Source: Prevotellaceae bacterium UBA6858 (GTDB taxonomy: Bacteria; Bacteroidota; Bacteroidia; Bacteroidales; Bacteroidaceae). Taken from it: a stretch of 14,997 nucleotides of DNA. A model generated the notes under the pieces. The model was not told the DNA's origin. It searched no databases and saw only the letters and a list, made by a program, of their open reading frames with translations. The stretch lies in the NCBI GenBank assembly GCA_002451695.1, contig DKDC01000026.1:31920-46916 (forward strand). Direction: 5' to 3'. This document shows positions 5,906-14,607 of the stretch, piece by piece (within the stretch, counting starts at the first letter, position 1; each line of letters starts with the position of its first letter). Both the position numbers and the translations under genes were made by a program.

Positions 5906-6013
5906 GAAAAAGCGGGCTGCTTTGGTTTTGCGCGGGTTGCGGGGGCGGTTCATTTTGAACGCCGCTATACATTATTTATAATTCATGTGGCTTACAGATT
6001 GCCCTATTCTTCG

Positions 6014-6021
6014 TAAATTTG
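6014..6021 (+). promoter_or_regulatory. Bacteroides-type -7 promoter box for the LptF/G-ribBA operon
   Basis: TAAATTTG matches TAnnTTTG and lies 36 bases before the permease ATG at 6057, predicting a leader of about 28 bases. A TTG ending at 6001 is too close to serve as a standard -33 box. Confidence 0.5.
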
Positions 6022-6056
6022 CCGATTAAGCGGTATAACGCCCGCGCATCCCTTTT

Positions 6057-8177
6057 ATGAGGCTGATAAGGAAACTCGACATATTCATTATAAGGAACTT
6101 CCTGACACTTTTGGCAGGGGCGTTCTTTGTATGCCTGTTCGTGCTGATGATGCAGTTCACATGGCGCTACATAGACGAGCTTATCGGCAAGGGGCTTTCA
6201 CTGGACGTTTTCGCCAAGTTCTTTTGGTACATGGCCCTGTCGCTCGTACCCCAGGCCATGCCGCTCGCCATTCTGCTTGCGTCGCTCATCACTTTCGGCA
6301 ACATGGGCGAGAGGCTGGAGCTGCTGGCAATGAAAACGGTGGGCGTGCCGCTTCTGAGGATTATGCGCCCGCTGATAATCCTTGTGTCGGGAATTTCGTG
6401 CGCCTCGTTCTATTTCCAGAACTTCACCGGCCCATACGCCGAACTGCAGCTGCGAACGCTGCTCCTGAGCATGCACGAGAGTGCGCCCGCGCTGGAGATA
6501 CCCGAAGGCACATTCTATAACGGCATCCCCAACATCAACATCTACGTGAAGCACAAGCACAACGAGACGGGGATGCTCTACGACGTTATCATCTACAAAA
6601 CCGACCAGGGCTTCAACAAGGCGCAGATAGTGCTTTCCGACTCGGCAAAGCTCGAAATAACGCGGGACAAGAAGTTCCTCGTGCTGCAACTGTTCAACGG
6701 CGAGCAGTTCGAGAACCTCCAGACAGGCACGTTGAACCAGGTTAGGGCGTATGTGCCTTACGACCGCGAGACTTTCAGTTACAAGAAGTTCATAATAGAT
6801 TTCGACAGCAACTTCAACGTGCTCGACGCAAACGCCATCGGCAACCGCCCGGAGTCGAAGAACATGAGGCAGCTCGTGGCGGGCATCGACTCGATGGAGA
6901 TACACGCCGACAGCCTCGGCAAGGTGAACTACGACTTCATATCCCGCATGGGCGGTCTCGGCCCTGTGCCGTCGCTCGACTATACCGGCTACTTCCCCCT
7001 GAGGGACAATTCGCTTGCGGGCGTTCCGGCGGAGCCTATAGGCAGCGCGGCAACGCAGTCAAGCAACCCCGACAGCTTCAGGATTGCGAGGGAGGCCGAG
7101 GAGGCCAAGGCGCAGAGAGAGCGCAACGCAAAGGCGGAAAAGGCAATCAAGGCCTACAAGGCGAGAGAGCCGCAAATCGCCGCCGCCGCAAGGAAAATAG
7201 ACTTCGACAGCCTTGTGGCGTCGCTTCCCGCCGCAACACGGGCGGACATGGTGGCGCGCGGGCACGATGTGGCGCAGCAGATTGTAACCGACCTTGAGTG
7301 GGAGAAGTACGAGGTGGCTGACAACGACCTCCTGATAAGGAAATACAACATAGCCTGGCACGAGAAGATAATCGTGTCGCTAACGTGCCTGATATTCTTC
7401 TTCATCGGCGCACCGCTCGGCTCGATAATACAGAAAGGGGGACTTGGCGCGCCCACCGTGCTTTCGGTAATGATTTTCATTCTTTATTACATAATAAGCA
7501 CCTCTGGCATGAAACTTGCCAAGGAAGGTACGTGGGTGATTGCGTTCGGCATGTGGATGAGCGTCATGATACTCGCGCCGCTCGGCGCGTTCCTCACCTA
7601 CAAGGCCAACAACGACTCGGTGGTGTTCAACCCCGAGGCCTACCACAGACTGCTCCGCCGTGTGCTCGGCCTCCGCAGCCGCCGCCATGTGGCACGCAAG
7701 GAGGTTATCGTTTACGACCCCGACTACGCTTCGCTTTACGAACGCCTCGGCGTTCTTGCCGAACGTTGCAGGGCGTACAACGAAAGGGAAAAACTCTGGA
7801 GAATGCCGAATTATCTCAGCCACTTCTTCTATCCCAAGCCCGACCACGAGGTGGAGAAAATAAACGCGGAAATGGAGAGCGTGGTTGAGGAGCTGTCGAA
7901 CACGAAAAGCCTCAAGGTGCTTGACGAGCTTAACCGCTTCCCCGTGATATTCGCCTCCGCCCACGTTTCGCCCTTTGCAAACGCATGGCTTAACAGGGTG
8001 TCGGGAATTTTGCTGCCGGTGGGGCTTTTCCTGTGGTTCAGAATGTGGAAATTCCGCCTCAGGCTGTTCCGCGACATGAAGCAAATTGTGTCGTCGTGCC
8101 AGAAGGAGCGGGAATACATAAGCGAAATGATGCCCGTAAAGGGTATGCCGAACGAAAACAATATGCAGAAAATATAA
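6057..8177 (+). CDS. LptF/LptG (YjgP/YjgQ) family lipopolysaccharide export permease, extended form
   Basis: The family forms the membrane part of the LptB2FG transporter, which extracts LPS from the inner membrane and passes it to LptC/LptA. Three N-terminal helices (about 13-33, 54-78, 100-121) precede a periplasmic beta-jellyroll-like region (about 130-300). A Lys/Glu/Ala-rich, probably coiled stretch follows (about 340-380). Three more helices come at about 436-455, 465-485 and 492-515, with the family motif GAPLGSIIQKGGLG (451-464). At 706 residues it is about twice the length of E. coli LptF or LptG. The extra length is the coiled insert and a C-terminal extension (516-706) containing a further hydrophobic helix (about 648-664). 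I cannot tell LptF from LptG. The stop overlaps the RibBA start by one base (TAATG), so coupling is likely. Confidence 0.88.
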   Translation: MRLIRKLDIFIIRNFLTLLAGAFFVCLFVLMMQFTWRYIDELIGKGLSLDVFAKFFWYMALSLVPQAMPLAILLASLITFGNMGERLELLAMKTVGVPLLRIMRPLIILVSGISCASFYFQNFTGPYAELQLRTLLLSMHESAPALEIPEGTFYNGIPNINIYVKHKHNETGMLYDVIIYKTDQGFNKAQIVLSDSAKLEITRDKKFLVLQLFNGEQFENLQTGTLNQVRAYVPYDRETFSYKKFIIDFDSNFNVLDANAIGNRPESKNMRQLVAGIDSMEIHADSLGKVNYDFISRMGGLGPVPSLDYTGYFPLRDNSLAGVPAEPIGSAATQSSNPDSFRIAREAEEAKAQRERNAKAEKAIKAYKAREPQIAAAARKIDFDSLVASLPAATRADMVARGHDVAQQIVTDLEWEKYEVADNDLLIRKYNIAWHEKIIVSLTCLIFFFIGAPLGSIIQKGGLGAPTVLSVMIFILYYIISTSGMKLAKEGTWVIAFGMWMSVMILAPLGAFLTYKANNDSVVFNPEAYHRLLRRVLGLRSRRHVARKEVIVYDPDYASLYERLGVLAERCRAYNEREKLWRMPNYLSHFFYPKPDHEVEKINAEMESVVEELSNTKSLKVLDELNRFPVIFASAHVSPFANAWLNRVSGILLPVGLFLWFRMWKFRLRLFRDMKQIVSSCQKEREYISEMMPVKGMPNENNMQKI

Positions 8178-9400
8178 TGACAGAGAACGAAAACTTCAAA
8201 ATGGCAACTGTGGAAGAGGCGGTAGCCGATTTCAAGCAGGGGAAATTCGTCATTGTGGTTGACGATCCGGGAAGGGAGAACGAGGGCGACCTAATAACTT
8301 CCGCCGAGATGATAACCGAGGAAAAGGTGAACTTCATGCTGAAAAACGGCAGGGGCGTGCTTTGTGCGCCGATAACCATATCGCGGTGCAGGGAGCTCGG
8401 CCTGCAGCATCAGGTTGAGGACAACACAAGCCTGTTGGGCACTCCGTTCACCGTGGCGGTTGACAAACTTGATGGCTGCACCACAGGCGTAAGCACGCAC
8501 GACCGCGCCGAAACCATAAAAGCCCTTGCCGATCCGAATTCCACGCCCGAAACTTTCGGCAAGCCGGGACACGTCTGCCCTCTATACGCCCAGGACAACG
8601 GCGTGCTGCGCCGCGCCGGCCACACAGAGGCTGCCGTTGACCTTACGCGCCTTGCCGGTCTGCGCCCTGCCGCAGCACTTATAGAAATTCTCAACGAGGA
8701 CGGGACAATGGCGCGGATGCCGCAGCTCGTGGAAAAGGCAAAGGAATGGGGATTGCGCATACTGACGATAAAAGACCTGATGGAATACAGGATGAAGACC
8801 GACTCGCTCGTGGAAAAGGGCGACGAGGTTGACATGCCAACAGACTACGGGCATTTCCACCTTATTCCTTTCCGCCAGAAAAGTAACGGCAAGGAACACG
8901 TTGCCCTCATAAAGGGCGAGTGGGGTGCAGACGAGCCGATACTTGTGCGGGTGCATTCATCTTGCGCCACAGGCGACATCTTCGGCTCCAAACGCTGCGA
9001 CTGCGGCGAGCAGCTCCACCGCTCCATGCAAAAGGTCGAGGAGGCCGGCAAAGGCGTTGTGCTTTACCTGAACCAGGAAGGGCGCGGCATAGGACTTATG
9101 GCGAAAATCGCAGCCTACAAGCTGCAGGAGGAGGGGTACGACACCGTTGATGCCAACATACACCTTGGCTACGACCCCGACGAGAGAGACTACGGAGTGG
9201 GCGCGCAAATCCTCAGAGAGCTCGGCGTGCACAAAATGCGGCTTCTGACAAACAACCCCGTGAAGCGCGTGGGGCTGGAGGCATACGGGCTGGAAATTGT
9301 GGAGAACGTGCCAATAGAGATACAGCCCAACAAATATAACGAGCGTTACCTGCGCACAAAAAAAGAGCGCATGGGACACACGCTGCATTTCAACAAATAA
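8177..9400 (+). CDS. ribBA: Bifunctional 3,4-dihydroxy-2-butanone 4-phosphate synthase / GTP cyclohydrolase II
   Basis: The protein has 407 residues. The N-terminal RibB domain (about 8-205) converts ribulose 5-phosphate to 3,4-dihydroxy-2-butanone 4-phosphate plus formate. It shows DDPGRENEGDL (29-39), THDRAETI (107-114) and RRAGHTEAAVDL (145-156). The C-terminal RibA domain (about 210-405) opens GTP to the diaminopyrimidine precursor. It shows RVHSSCATGDIFGSKRCDCG with zinc ligands C263, C274 and C276, then LNQEGRGIGL (298-307) and YDPDERDYGVGAQIL (332-346). Both domains keep their key residues, so both first committed steps of riboflavin synthesis should be active. An in-frame upstream ATG at 8033 is rejected because it lies deep inside the permease gene. 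No FMN riboswitch is visible; expression probably follows the operon promoter at 6014. Confidence 0.97.
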   Translation: MTENENFKMATVEEAVADFKQGKFVIVVDDPGRENEGDLITSAEMITEEKVNFMLKNGRGVLCAPITISRCRELGLQHQVEDNTSLLGTPFTVAVDKLDGCTTGVSTHDRAETIKALADPNSTPETFGKPGHVCPLYAQDNGVLRRAGHTEAAVDLTRLAGLRPAAALIEILNEDGTMARMPQLVEKAKEWGLRILTIKDLMEYRMKTDSLVEKGDEVDMPTDYGHFHLIPFRQKSNGKEHVALIKGEWGADEPILVRVHSSCATGDIFGSKRCDCGEQLHRSMQKVEEAGKGVVLYLNQEGRGIGLMAKIAAYKLQEEGYDTVDANIHLGYDPDERDYGVGAQILRELGVHKMRLLTNNPVKRVGLEAYGLEIVENVPIEIQPNKYNERYLRTKKERMGHTLHFNK

Positions 9401-9419
9401 CAAACCAAACATTATAACT

Positions 9420-10133
9420 ATGGAAAAAGAAATCAAATTCGGAACCCCAATGCTCGAGGGCGTGCAAAGTGCCTACCGCGTGCTTATGCGCAAGGTATAT
9501 ATGTGGATGGCCCTGGCTCTTGCCGTAACAGGCTTCACTGCATTCTACATCGCGTCCAATCCCGGAATGCTGCAAACCATTTTCACCTCGCGCGGCATAT
9601 TCTTTATGCTAATCATCGCCCAGCTCGCGCTTGTGTTCATCCTTTCGGCGAGAATAACCAAGATGTCGTTCCCCACGGCGGGCATAATGTTCGCCGCCTA
9701 TTCGGTGCTTAACGGCGTAACAATGTCGTTCATCTTCATAGCTTTCACCATGAACTCCATTGCAGGGGCGTTTTTCGTAACGGCGGGGATGTTTGCCGTA
9801 ATGTCGCTCGTGGGCTTTGCTCTCAAGAAAGACCTGAGCTCCTTCGGCTCGTTCTTCCTCATGGCTCTGGTGGGGCTGGTCATAGCGTCGGTAGTGAACA
9901 TATTCTGGGCGAACAGCGTGCTGTATTGGGTGATAACATACGTGGGCGTGCTGCTCTTTGTGGGGCTTACAGCTTACGACACCCAGAAAATAAAGCATAT
10001 GCTCATGGAATACGGCGACGAGGTGAACGACCACACGCAGAAGCTCGCCCTTTGGGGAAGCCTCTCGCTCTACCTCGACTTCATAAACCTGTTCCTATAC
10101 ATCCTGCGCTTCTTCGGGCGCAACGACAACTGA
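9420..10133 (+). CDS. Bax inhibitor-1 / YccA-YbhL family membrane protein
   Basis: The protein has 237 residues. A polar N-terminus (MEKEIKFGTPMLEGVQSAYR) precedes seven hydrophobic segments from about residue 27 to the C-terminus. The family hallmark GLTAYDTQKIKHM lies near residues 181-193. The two aspartate-containing terminal helices (AYDTQ and LYLDFINLFLYILRFFG) match the calcium-leak/pH-sensor region described for bacterial BI-1 homologues. YccA-type members modulate the FtsH membrane protease, whereas others act as pH-gated Ca2+ channels; which applies here is unknown. The gene starts 19 bases after ribBA and lies in the same operon. Confidence 0.92.
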   Translation: MEKEIKFGTPMLEGVQSAYRVLMRKVYMWMALALAVTGFTAFYIASNPGMLQTIFTSRGIFFMLIIAQLALVFILSARITKMSFPTAGIMFAAYSVLNGVTMSFIFIAFTMNSIAGAFFVTAGMFAVMSLVGFALKKDLSSFGSFFLMALVGLVIASVVNIFWANSVLYWVITYVGVLLFVGLTAYDTQKIKHMLMEYGDEVNDHTQKLALWGSLSLYLDFINLFLYILRFFGRNDN

Positions 10134-10173
10134 CTTCCACCCAAAAGGGAAACAACATAAAATACATAAAGCA

Positions 10174-11367
10174 ATGAACGAACTGTCTGCACGCTTAAAC
10201 CGCCTTGCCCCGTCAGCCACACTGGTGATGTCGCAGCGGAGCAACGAACTGAGGGCTGCCGGCGTTGACGTTGTGAACCTCAGCGTCGGCGAACCCGACT
10301 TCAACACCCCCGAACACATAAAGGAGGCTGCCAAGAAAGCCATAGACGACAACTATTCGCGCTATTCCCCCGTGCCGGGCTACCCCGCGCTGCGTGAGGC
10401 GATAGTGGGGAAGCTGAAACGCGAGAACGGCCTTGAATACAAGCCCTCGCAGATAATATGCTCAAACGGCGCAAAACAGAGCGTGTGCAACGTCATAATG
10501 TCGCTGGTGGGCGAAGGAGACGAAGTGATAGTGCCAGCGCCATATTGGGTGAGCTACACCCAGATGGTGAAGCTCGCCGACGCAACGCCCGTAACCGTCC
10601 CCACAGGGCTTGAGCAGGACTTCAAGATGACCCCCGCGCAGCTCGGGGAGGCGATAACCCCACAAACACGCGCACTGATACTCTGCTCGCCGAGCAACCC
10701 CACAGGCGCAATCTATTCATATGGCGAACTCGAAGCCCTTGCCGAAGTGCTGAAGAAGCACCCGCGCGTAATGGTAATCTCCGACGAGATTTACGAACAC
10801 ATAAACTACATCGGCAAGCACGCAAGCATGGCGCAAGTGCCGGGCATGAAGGAACGCACCGTGATAATAAACGGCGTGTCAAAGGCATACGCCATGACAG
10901 GCTGGAGAATAGGCTTCGCAGCCGCAGAGGAGTGGGTGGTGAAAGCCTGCAACAAGCTTCAGGGGCAGTACACCAGCGGGCCATGCTCCGTAAGCCAGAT
11001 GGCGGCCACCGCAGCGTTTGCCGGGCCGCAGGAGTGCGTGGAGGAAATGCGCCGGGCGTTTGAGCGCAGGAAAAACCTCATAGTGTCGCTCGCCCGCCAG
11101 ATACCCGGACTCGAAGTCAACGACCCCGAAGGCGCGTTCTACCTCTTCCCCAAGTGCAGCAGCTACTTCGGAAAGAAGGACGGCGGCAATGTAATCAGCG
11201 ACTCCAACGACATGGCGCTCTACCTTCTCGACAAAGCCCATGTGGCAACCGTAAGCGGCGACGCCTTCGGTGCGCCCGGATACTTCCGCATGAGCTACGC
11301 AACCGACGAGGGCAGCATACGCAAGGCCATGCAGCGCATAGCCGAAGCCCTCGCAAGGCTGAAATAA
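10174..11367 (+). CDS. Class I pyridoxal phosphate aminotransferase, probable aspartate aminotransferase
   Basis: The protein has 397 residues, the standard length for the class-I (subgroup I-gamma type) aspartate aminotransferases of bacteria. PLP-site landmarks are SNGAKQSV (97-104), PAPYWVSY (121-128), CSPSNPTG (171-178, N175), SDEIYE (203-208, D204 and Y207), the Schiff-base lysine K237 in NGVSKAYAMTGWRIG and the substrate carboxylate-binding arginine R372 in GYFRMSYA. The likely reaction is L-aspartate plus 2-oxoglutarate to oxaloacetate plus L-glutamate. A related amino-acid specificity or a prephenate/glutamate activity is possible. It is the last gene of the operon, 40 bases after the BI-1 gene, and a strong terminator follows within 25 bases. 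Confidence 0.93.
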   Translation: MNELSARLNRLAPSATLVMSQRSNELRAAGVDVVNLSVGEPDFNTPEHIKEAAKKAIDDNYSRYSPVPGYPALREAIVGKLKRENGLEYKPSQIICSNGAKQSVCNVIMSLVGEGDEVIVPAPYWVSYTQMVKLADATPVTVPTGLEQDFKMTPAQLGEAITPQTRALILCSPSNPTGAIYSYGELEALAEVLKKHPRVMVISDEIYEHINYIGKHASMAQVPGMKERTVIINGVSKAYAMTGWRIGFAAAEEWVVKACNKLQGQYTSGPCSVSQMAATAAFAGPQECVEEMRRAFERRKNLIVSLARQIPGLEVNDPEGAFYLFPKCSSYFGKKDGGNVISDSNDMALYLLDKAHVATVSGDAFGAPGYFRMSYATDEGSIRKAMQRIAEALARLK

Positions 11368-11389
11368 CCGAGGCGAAACATAAAAACCC

Positions 11390-11428
11390 AAGCCGGGAGA
11401 CATAAAAACAACAGTCTCCCGGCTTTTT
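11390..11428 (+). terminator. Rho-independent terminator of the LptF/G-ribBA-aminotransferase operon
   Basis: AAGCCGGGAGAC (11390-11401) and GTCTCCCGGCTT (11414-11425) form a perfect 12-bp stem with a 12-base A-rich loop, followed by TTT. It starts 22 bases after the aminotransferase stop. Confidence 0.9.
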
Positions 11429-11489
11429 CAGCCCCCTCCGCCCCGCGCCCGCTCCGACAACCCCTACGGTTTTTGCAAAATACTGAAAA

Positions 11490-11723
11490 CCAGAGCATAG
11501 CCACGAAAGAATGAAATTGTGTAAGCATTTGGTTTCCAACACACTGCAAGGCAGCAAAAAAAGGTCTGATGTAGGAAAAATTATATCAGACATAATTCAA
11601 ACTACATCAGACCTTTTTTCGTCATTTGCAAGTCTCTGGAAAACAAATCGTTACAAAGATTGTTTCTTGCGCGGTCATTCTCTTGAAATTCAATGCGTTA
11701 TGCGTTCTTGGGGATATATGCCG
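11490..11723 (+). repeat. Dispersed foldback repeat, copy C (most complete palindrome)
   Basis: The axis is at base 11588. AAAAAAGGTCTGATGTAG (11557-11574) is perfectly repeated in inverse at 11602-11619. Inside it lies AATTAT-ATCAGAC-ATAATT (11579-11597), whose centre is exactly the same base. Outside it, the left flank 11490-11556 is clearly similar to the reverse complement of 11620-11685; for example GTAAGCATTTGGTTTCC (11521) faces GGAAAACAAATCGTTAC (11638). Similarity to copy A goes on to about 11723. The 21-base step is seen between TTATATCAGAC (11581) and CTACATCAGAC (11602). It could act as a bidirectional terminator. No ORF is credible in the 503-base gap 11368-11870, which otherwise holds only the two flanking terminators. 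Confidence 0.85.
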
Positions 11724-11812
11724 CTTCTTGGGCAATAGGGCGGTTGCACGGAAATAGGAGGGCTGGCGTTTTGTCCCTTTGGGCTTGTTTCTCCGAAGAG
11801 AGATGGGGAAAC

Positions 11813-11845
11813 AAAAAGCCGGTGCGCACGTTTGGCGCACCGGCT
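11813..11845 (-). terminator. Rho-independent terminator of the large hydrolase gene
   Basis: AGCCGGTGCGC (11817-11827) and GCGCACCGGCT (11835-11845) form a perfect 11-bp stem with a 7-base loop. Read on the minus strand, the hairpin is followed by TTTTTGTTT. It lies 26 bases beyond the hydrolase stop codon. Confidence 0.9.
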
Positions 11846-11870
11846 GGAAGGGATGTGTTACTAACCTTGG

Positions 11871-14519
11871 TTAATGGTTGGTGATGACTGTCCGATATTT
11901 GAAGTCTTTCACTTTGCTGTCGTCTATTGTGCCGTCAACAAACCAGCCCTGATGGTGGTCGGAGAATATGTCGAGCGTTTCGTCAACGGTTGTGGAGCTT
12001 GCGGTTTCCCAGCGTGTGCAGATTACGGGGCGGCCGAACTTGTAAGCCCTGCTGTTGAGCCAGCCGAGTTCGGGGCTGTCTTGCGAGGAATTGATTGACG
12101 CAATGTCGCTCAGCTGCCAGGTCAGGTAAACAAGGTTGATGCCTGCGCTTCCGAAGTTCAGCCTGTCCCAGCCTCCGCCGCCGGCATAGTGCTCCAGCTG
12201 CTTCTTGTAGTCAAAGCCTTCCTCGAATTTGTTTGTGCTCACAGCCGGCGTGGCGAACACGGGGCGGTTTGGCGATGAGCTGCGTGCCGCCTCAAAGAGC
12301 TTGGGCAGGAGGTCGAGCAGTTTTGATGTCAGCGAGGACGCGGCCCCGGGGCGGTTGTAGATTTCCCATGCCAGTATGCGCTGGTCGTTGTTGTAGGTTT
12401 TTATCATGTTGGCCACGTAGTTCTGCAACGCCGTTGCGTTGCGCTTTGCATAAGTGTCGTTGAGCAGCATGGGGACAACTGTCATGCCGTATTGGTCGGC
12501 GGTTTTCAGAAGCTCCTCGAACTGCTCGATGTATGCGGCGTTGGTGCGGTTGTATGTGTCGAAGTTCATCTGCACGCTCACGCAGTTGTAAATCCCTTTC
12601 GGCCCTTGCTCCTTTATGCCCGCAATGGCTGCTGCTGGTGTCTTGTAGTAAAGTCCCTTTATCGGTCCGCAGTTCATCTGCGCCCATGCTTTCCACATCG
12701 GCATCTTATATGTTTCGCCCGCCACGGTTGTGGTGAGGGGGCGGTTCTTGAAGTTCCTTACGTCATCGGCGTTAAGGTCGGCGGATGTGGCCCAGTTCAC
12801 GTGGTAGTCGGCGAACTCGTCCTGCAGTTTGGCTGTGTTCATGAAGAACAGCGGACGCCCGTATTGCGCGAATATGCCGTTGAGCTGCTGTGCGCCTATC
12901 TCCGCATTGCCGTCGGTGCTGAATGCCGTTATGTCGCTGAGCTGCCACATGTAGTTGGCGTAGTCGGTGGCGGTGGAGTCGGCCTGTTGCGTCGCGCTTA
13001 TGAGCGGCGTGGCGAACATTGGCTGGTTGGGGAATGTGTAGCGCACATAGCCGAACAGATAGGAGAATGCTGTCTTGAAGTTCGTGGGTTCGGTTGCTGC
13101 GGTCTGCTCAAACAGGCACCAGCCTGCAAAGCGGCGGTCGTTGTAGAACTTGTTAATCATATTGTAGGCGTATGTGGCGAGCGAGGACCGTGATGTTGAC
13201 AGGTTGTCGCTTGTGAGCAGTATCGGCAACACCCTCATTCCCGCTTTTTGCGCCTTGTTGGCAAGCGTGCTTATGGTGTTGTAGTAGGAGCTTGCCCCGG
13301 CGCTGTAGGTGGAATAGCTGAGGCGCACGGCGATGCAGTTGTAGGCTTTGTCGTCAGCGTGTTGGTCGAGATAGGAATTTGCCTCGTTCACGGAGTATGC
13401 GTAGTGTATCTTGAGCGGTTCGTCGCACATCCATTTCCACGCACGCCTCTTTGTCCAGACTTCGGTTTCCTCCACATTGGGGTATATCTGCTCGGTGGTG
13501 TACTTGAACTGTTTCACATATTCAATCTCACGTTCGTCAACAGGGTCTCCGCCGGCGTAGTATATGCAGTGGAACATCGGCTCGAAAGCATCGAACGTGG
13601 ATTTCCACCATGTAACGTCCCAGTTGGAGTCACAGGAGTACAGGCCCCATGTGTAGAAGCCTATCTTGTATTTTGCGCACTCGCGCAGCGATATGGCCAC
13701 GCCCGAGCCGTTGGGGCGGGTCAGGGCCTCGGTGCATATTATTGGGCGGTCGCTTATCTTCTTGAGCCTTTGCACCACTATGCCCACGTTTGCGCTGTGC
13801 GCCTCCTGCATTCCGTAGTCGTGGAAGTTGTGCACGTCCATTTCGGCTTCGGCGGCGTAGCGTTCGTTTTTGTATTTGCCGCCGGTCGATCCGTTGCCAG
13901 AATCCCATATAATGGAGGAGGAGATAGCCTGTGTGCAGCCCTCCTCACGCGCCCAGCGTGCCATGAGGCGTATTGTCTCCATAATCTTCGGCGTGTTTTC
14001 GTCTTCAATTGCGGGCTCGTTCCAGAGGTCCCACAATATAATACGCTCATCGTTGCGGAAGCGGCGTATCACCTGCCTTACGGTGGCTTCGAGCTTCAGA
14101 GAGTCCTCGGTTGACGAGGGGATGCGGGCAAAGGAGAACACGGGCGAGATTGTCATGCCGTATTTCCACGCTGCGGCGGCCGCGTCCTCCACGCTCTTTA
14201 TGTAGTCTGTGGCATTCCCGCCCCATAGGAACCAGCGCACGGAGTTGTAGCCCGACTTGTGGGCGAGGTTCAGGGCCTCGTCCTGGCTCACGGCGTTGCA
14301 GGGGGGCGTGGGGTGGTTTATTCCCTTTATCTCCCCCACCTTGTCAAACCAGGCCTCGGCCTGTTCCTTTGACCATTGCGGACGCTCGTTGGGGTGGGCG
14401 GTGGAAGAGGATGCCACGATTAATTTTTTGGTGGTTGTGCCCGTTTGCGCAATTGCCGAAAAGCAAGTTGGTATTGCCGCCAAAAGGCACAGAAACATTT
14501 TCTTGTTGAATGTATTCAT
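11871..14519 (-). CDS. Secreted GH-A-clan glycoside hydrolase-like protein with three tandem barrel domains
   Basis: The protein has 882 residues with a signal peptide ending at about A24 (LCLLAAIPTCFSAIAQ). Domain 1 (about 45-345) follows the clan GH-A barrel plan of Bacteroidota proteins usually annotated cellulase-family or 1,4-beta-xylanase. The acid/base is E168 in WDLWNEPA, followed by DVHNFHDYG (228-236), the nucleophile E264 in RPIICTEALTRPNGSG and a barrel-closing FYTWGLY. Domains 2 (about 370-600) and 3 (about 625-882) repeat the same framework: YNCIAVRL / YNCVSVQM, GMRVLPILL / GMTVVPMLL, NQPMFATP / NRPVFATP and WQLSDI / WQLSDI. Both glutamates are replaced there (Q472 and N561; R723 and R836). 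A periplasmic or surface polysaccharide-degrading role is inferred; the substrate is unknown. The gene is monocistronic, with no SusC/SusD pair nearby. Confidence 0.85.
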   Translation of the reverse strand: MNTFNKKMFLCLLAAIPTCFSAIAQTGTTTKKLIVASSSTAHPNERPQWSKEQAEAWFDKVGEIKGINHPTPPCNAVSQDEALNLAHKSGYNSVRWFLWGGNATDYIKSVEDAAAAAWKYGMTISPVFSFARIPSSTEDSLKLEATVRQVIRRFRNDERIILWDLWNEPAIEDENTPKIMETIRLMARWAREEGCTQAISSSIIWDSGNGSTGGKYKNERYAAEAEMDVHNFHDYGMQEAHSANVGIVVQRLKKISDRPIICTEALTRPNGSGVAISLRECAKYKIGFYTWGLYSCDSNWDVTWWKSTFDAFEPMFHCIYYAGGDPVDEREIEYVKQFKYTTEQIYPNVEETEVWTKRRAWKWMCDEPLKIHYAYSVNEANSYLDQHADDKAYNCIAVRLSYSTYSAGASSYYNTISTLANKAQKAGMRVLPILLTSDNLSTSRSSLATYAYNMINKFYNDRRFAGWCLFEQTAATEPTNFKTAFSYLFGYVRYTFPNQPMFATPLISATQQADSTATDYANYMWQLSDITAFSTDGNAEIGAQQLNGIFAQYGRPLFFMNTAKLQDEFADYHVNWATSADLNADDVRNFKNRPLTTTVAGETYKMPMWKAWAQMNCGPIKGLYYKTPAAAIAGIKEQGPKGIYNCVSVQMNFDTYNRTNAAYIEQFEELLKTADQYGMTVVPMLLNDTYAKRNATALQNYVANMIKTYNNDQRILAWEIYNRPGAASSLTSKLLDLLPKLFEAARSSSPNRPVFATPAVSTNKFEEGFDYKKQLEHYAGGGGWDRLNFGSAGINLVYLTWQLSDIASINSSQDSPELGWLNSRAYKFGRPVICTRWETASSTTVDETLDIFSDHHQGWFVDGTIDDSKVKDFKYRTVITNH

Positions 14520-14607
14520 GGATGTTGCTGTTGTATTTGCGATATGTCTTGAATTTTGGAAATTCTGCGGTAATGGAAAAGCGAAAGCAAATCATGCAAT
14601 CTGCTTA

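Noticed and set aside
7380..8084. 234-codon minus-strand ORF within the LptF/G gene
   Set aside because: It is a shadow of the permease frame, with a His/Glu/Arg-rich composition and no promoter or recognisable domain.
8033..8176. 48-codon N-terminal extension of RibBA
   Set aside because: The extra residues overlap the coding end of the permease and resemble nothing in RibB. The TAATG junction at 8175-8179 is the natural start.
9401..9419. A possible FMN riboswitch near ribBA
   Set aside because: The gene starts inside the permease stop codon with no leader, and the short downstream gap cannot hold the aptamer.
11693..11884. Short plus-strand ORF between repeat copy C and the hydrolase gene
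   Set aside because: It crosses the hydrolase terminator and runs into the 3' end of that gene, has no family resemblance and no promoter; chance ORF.
13248..14114. 288-codon plus-strand ORF inside the hydrolase gene
   Set aside because: It is antisense to conserved glycosidase motifs, has no family signature, and is explained by codon bias of the GC-rich opposite strand.
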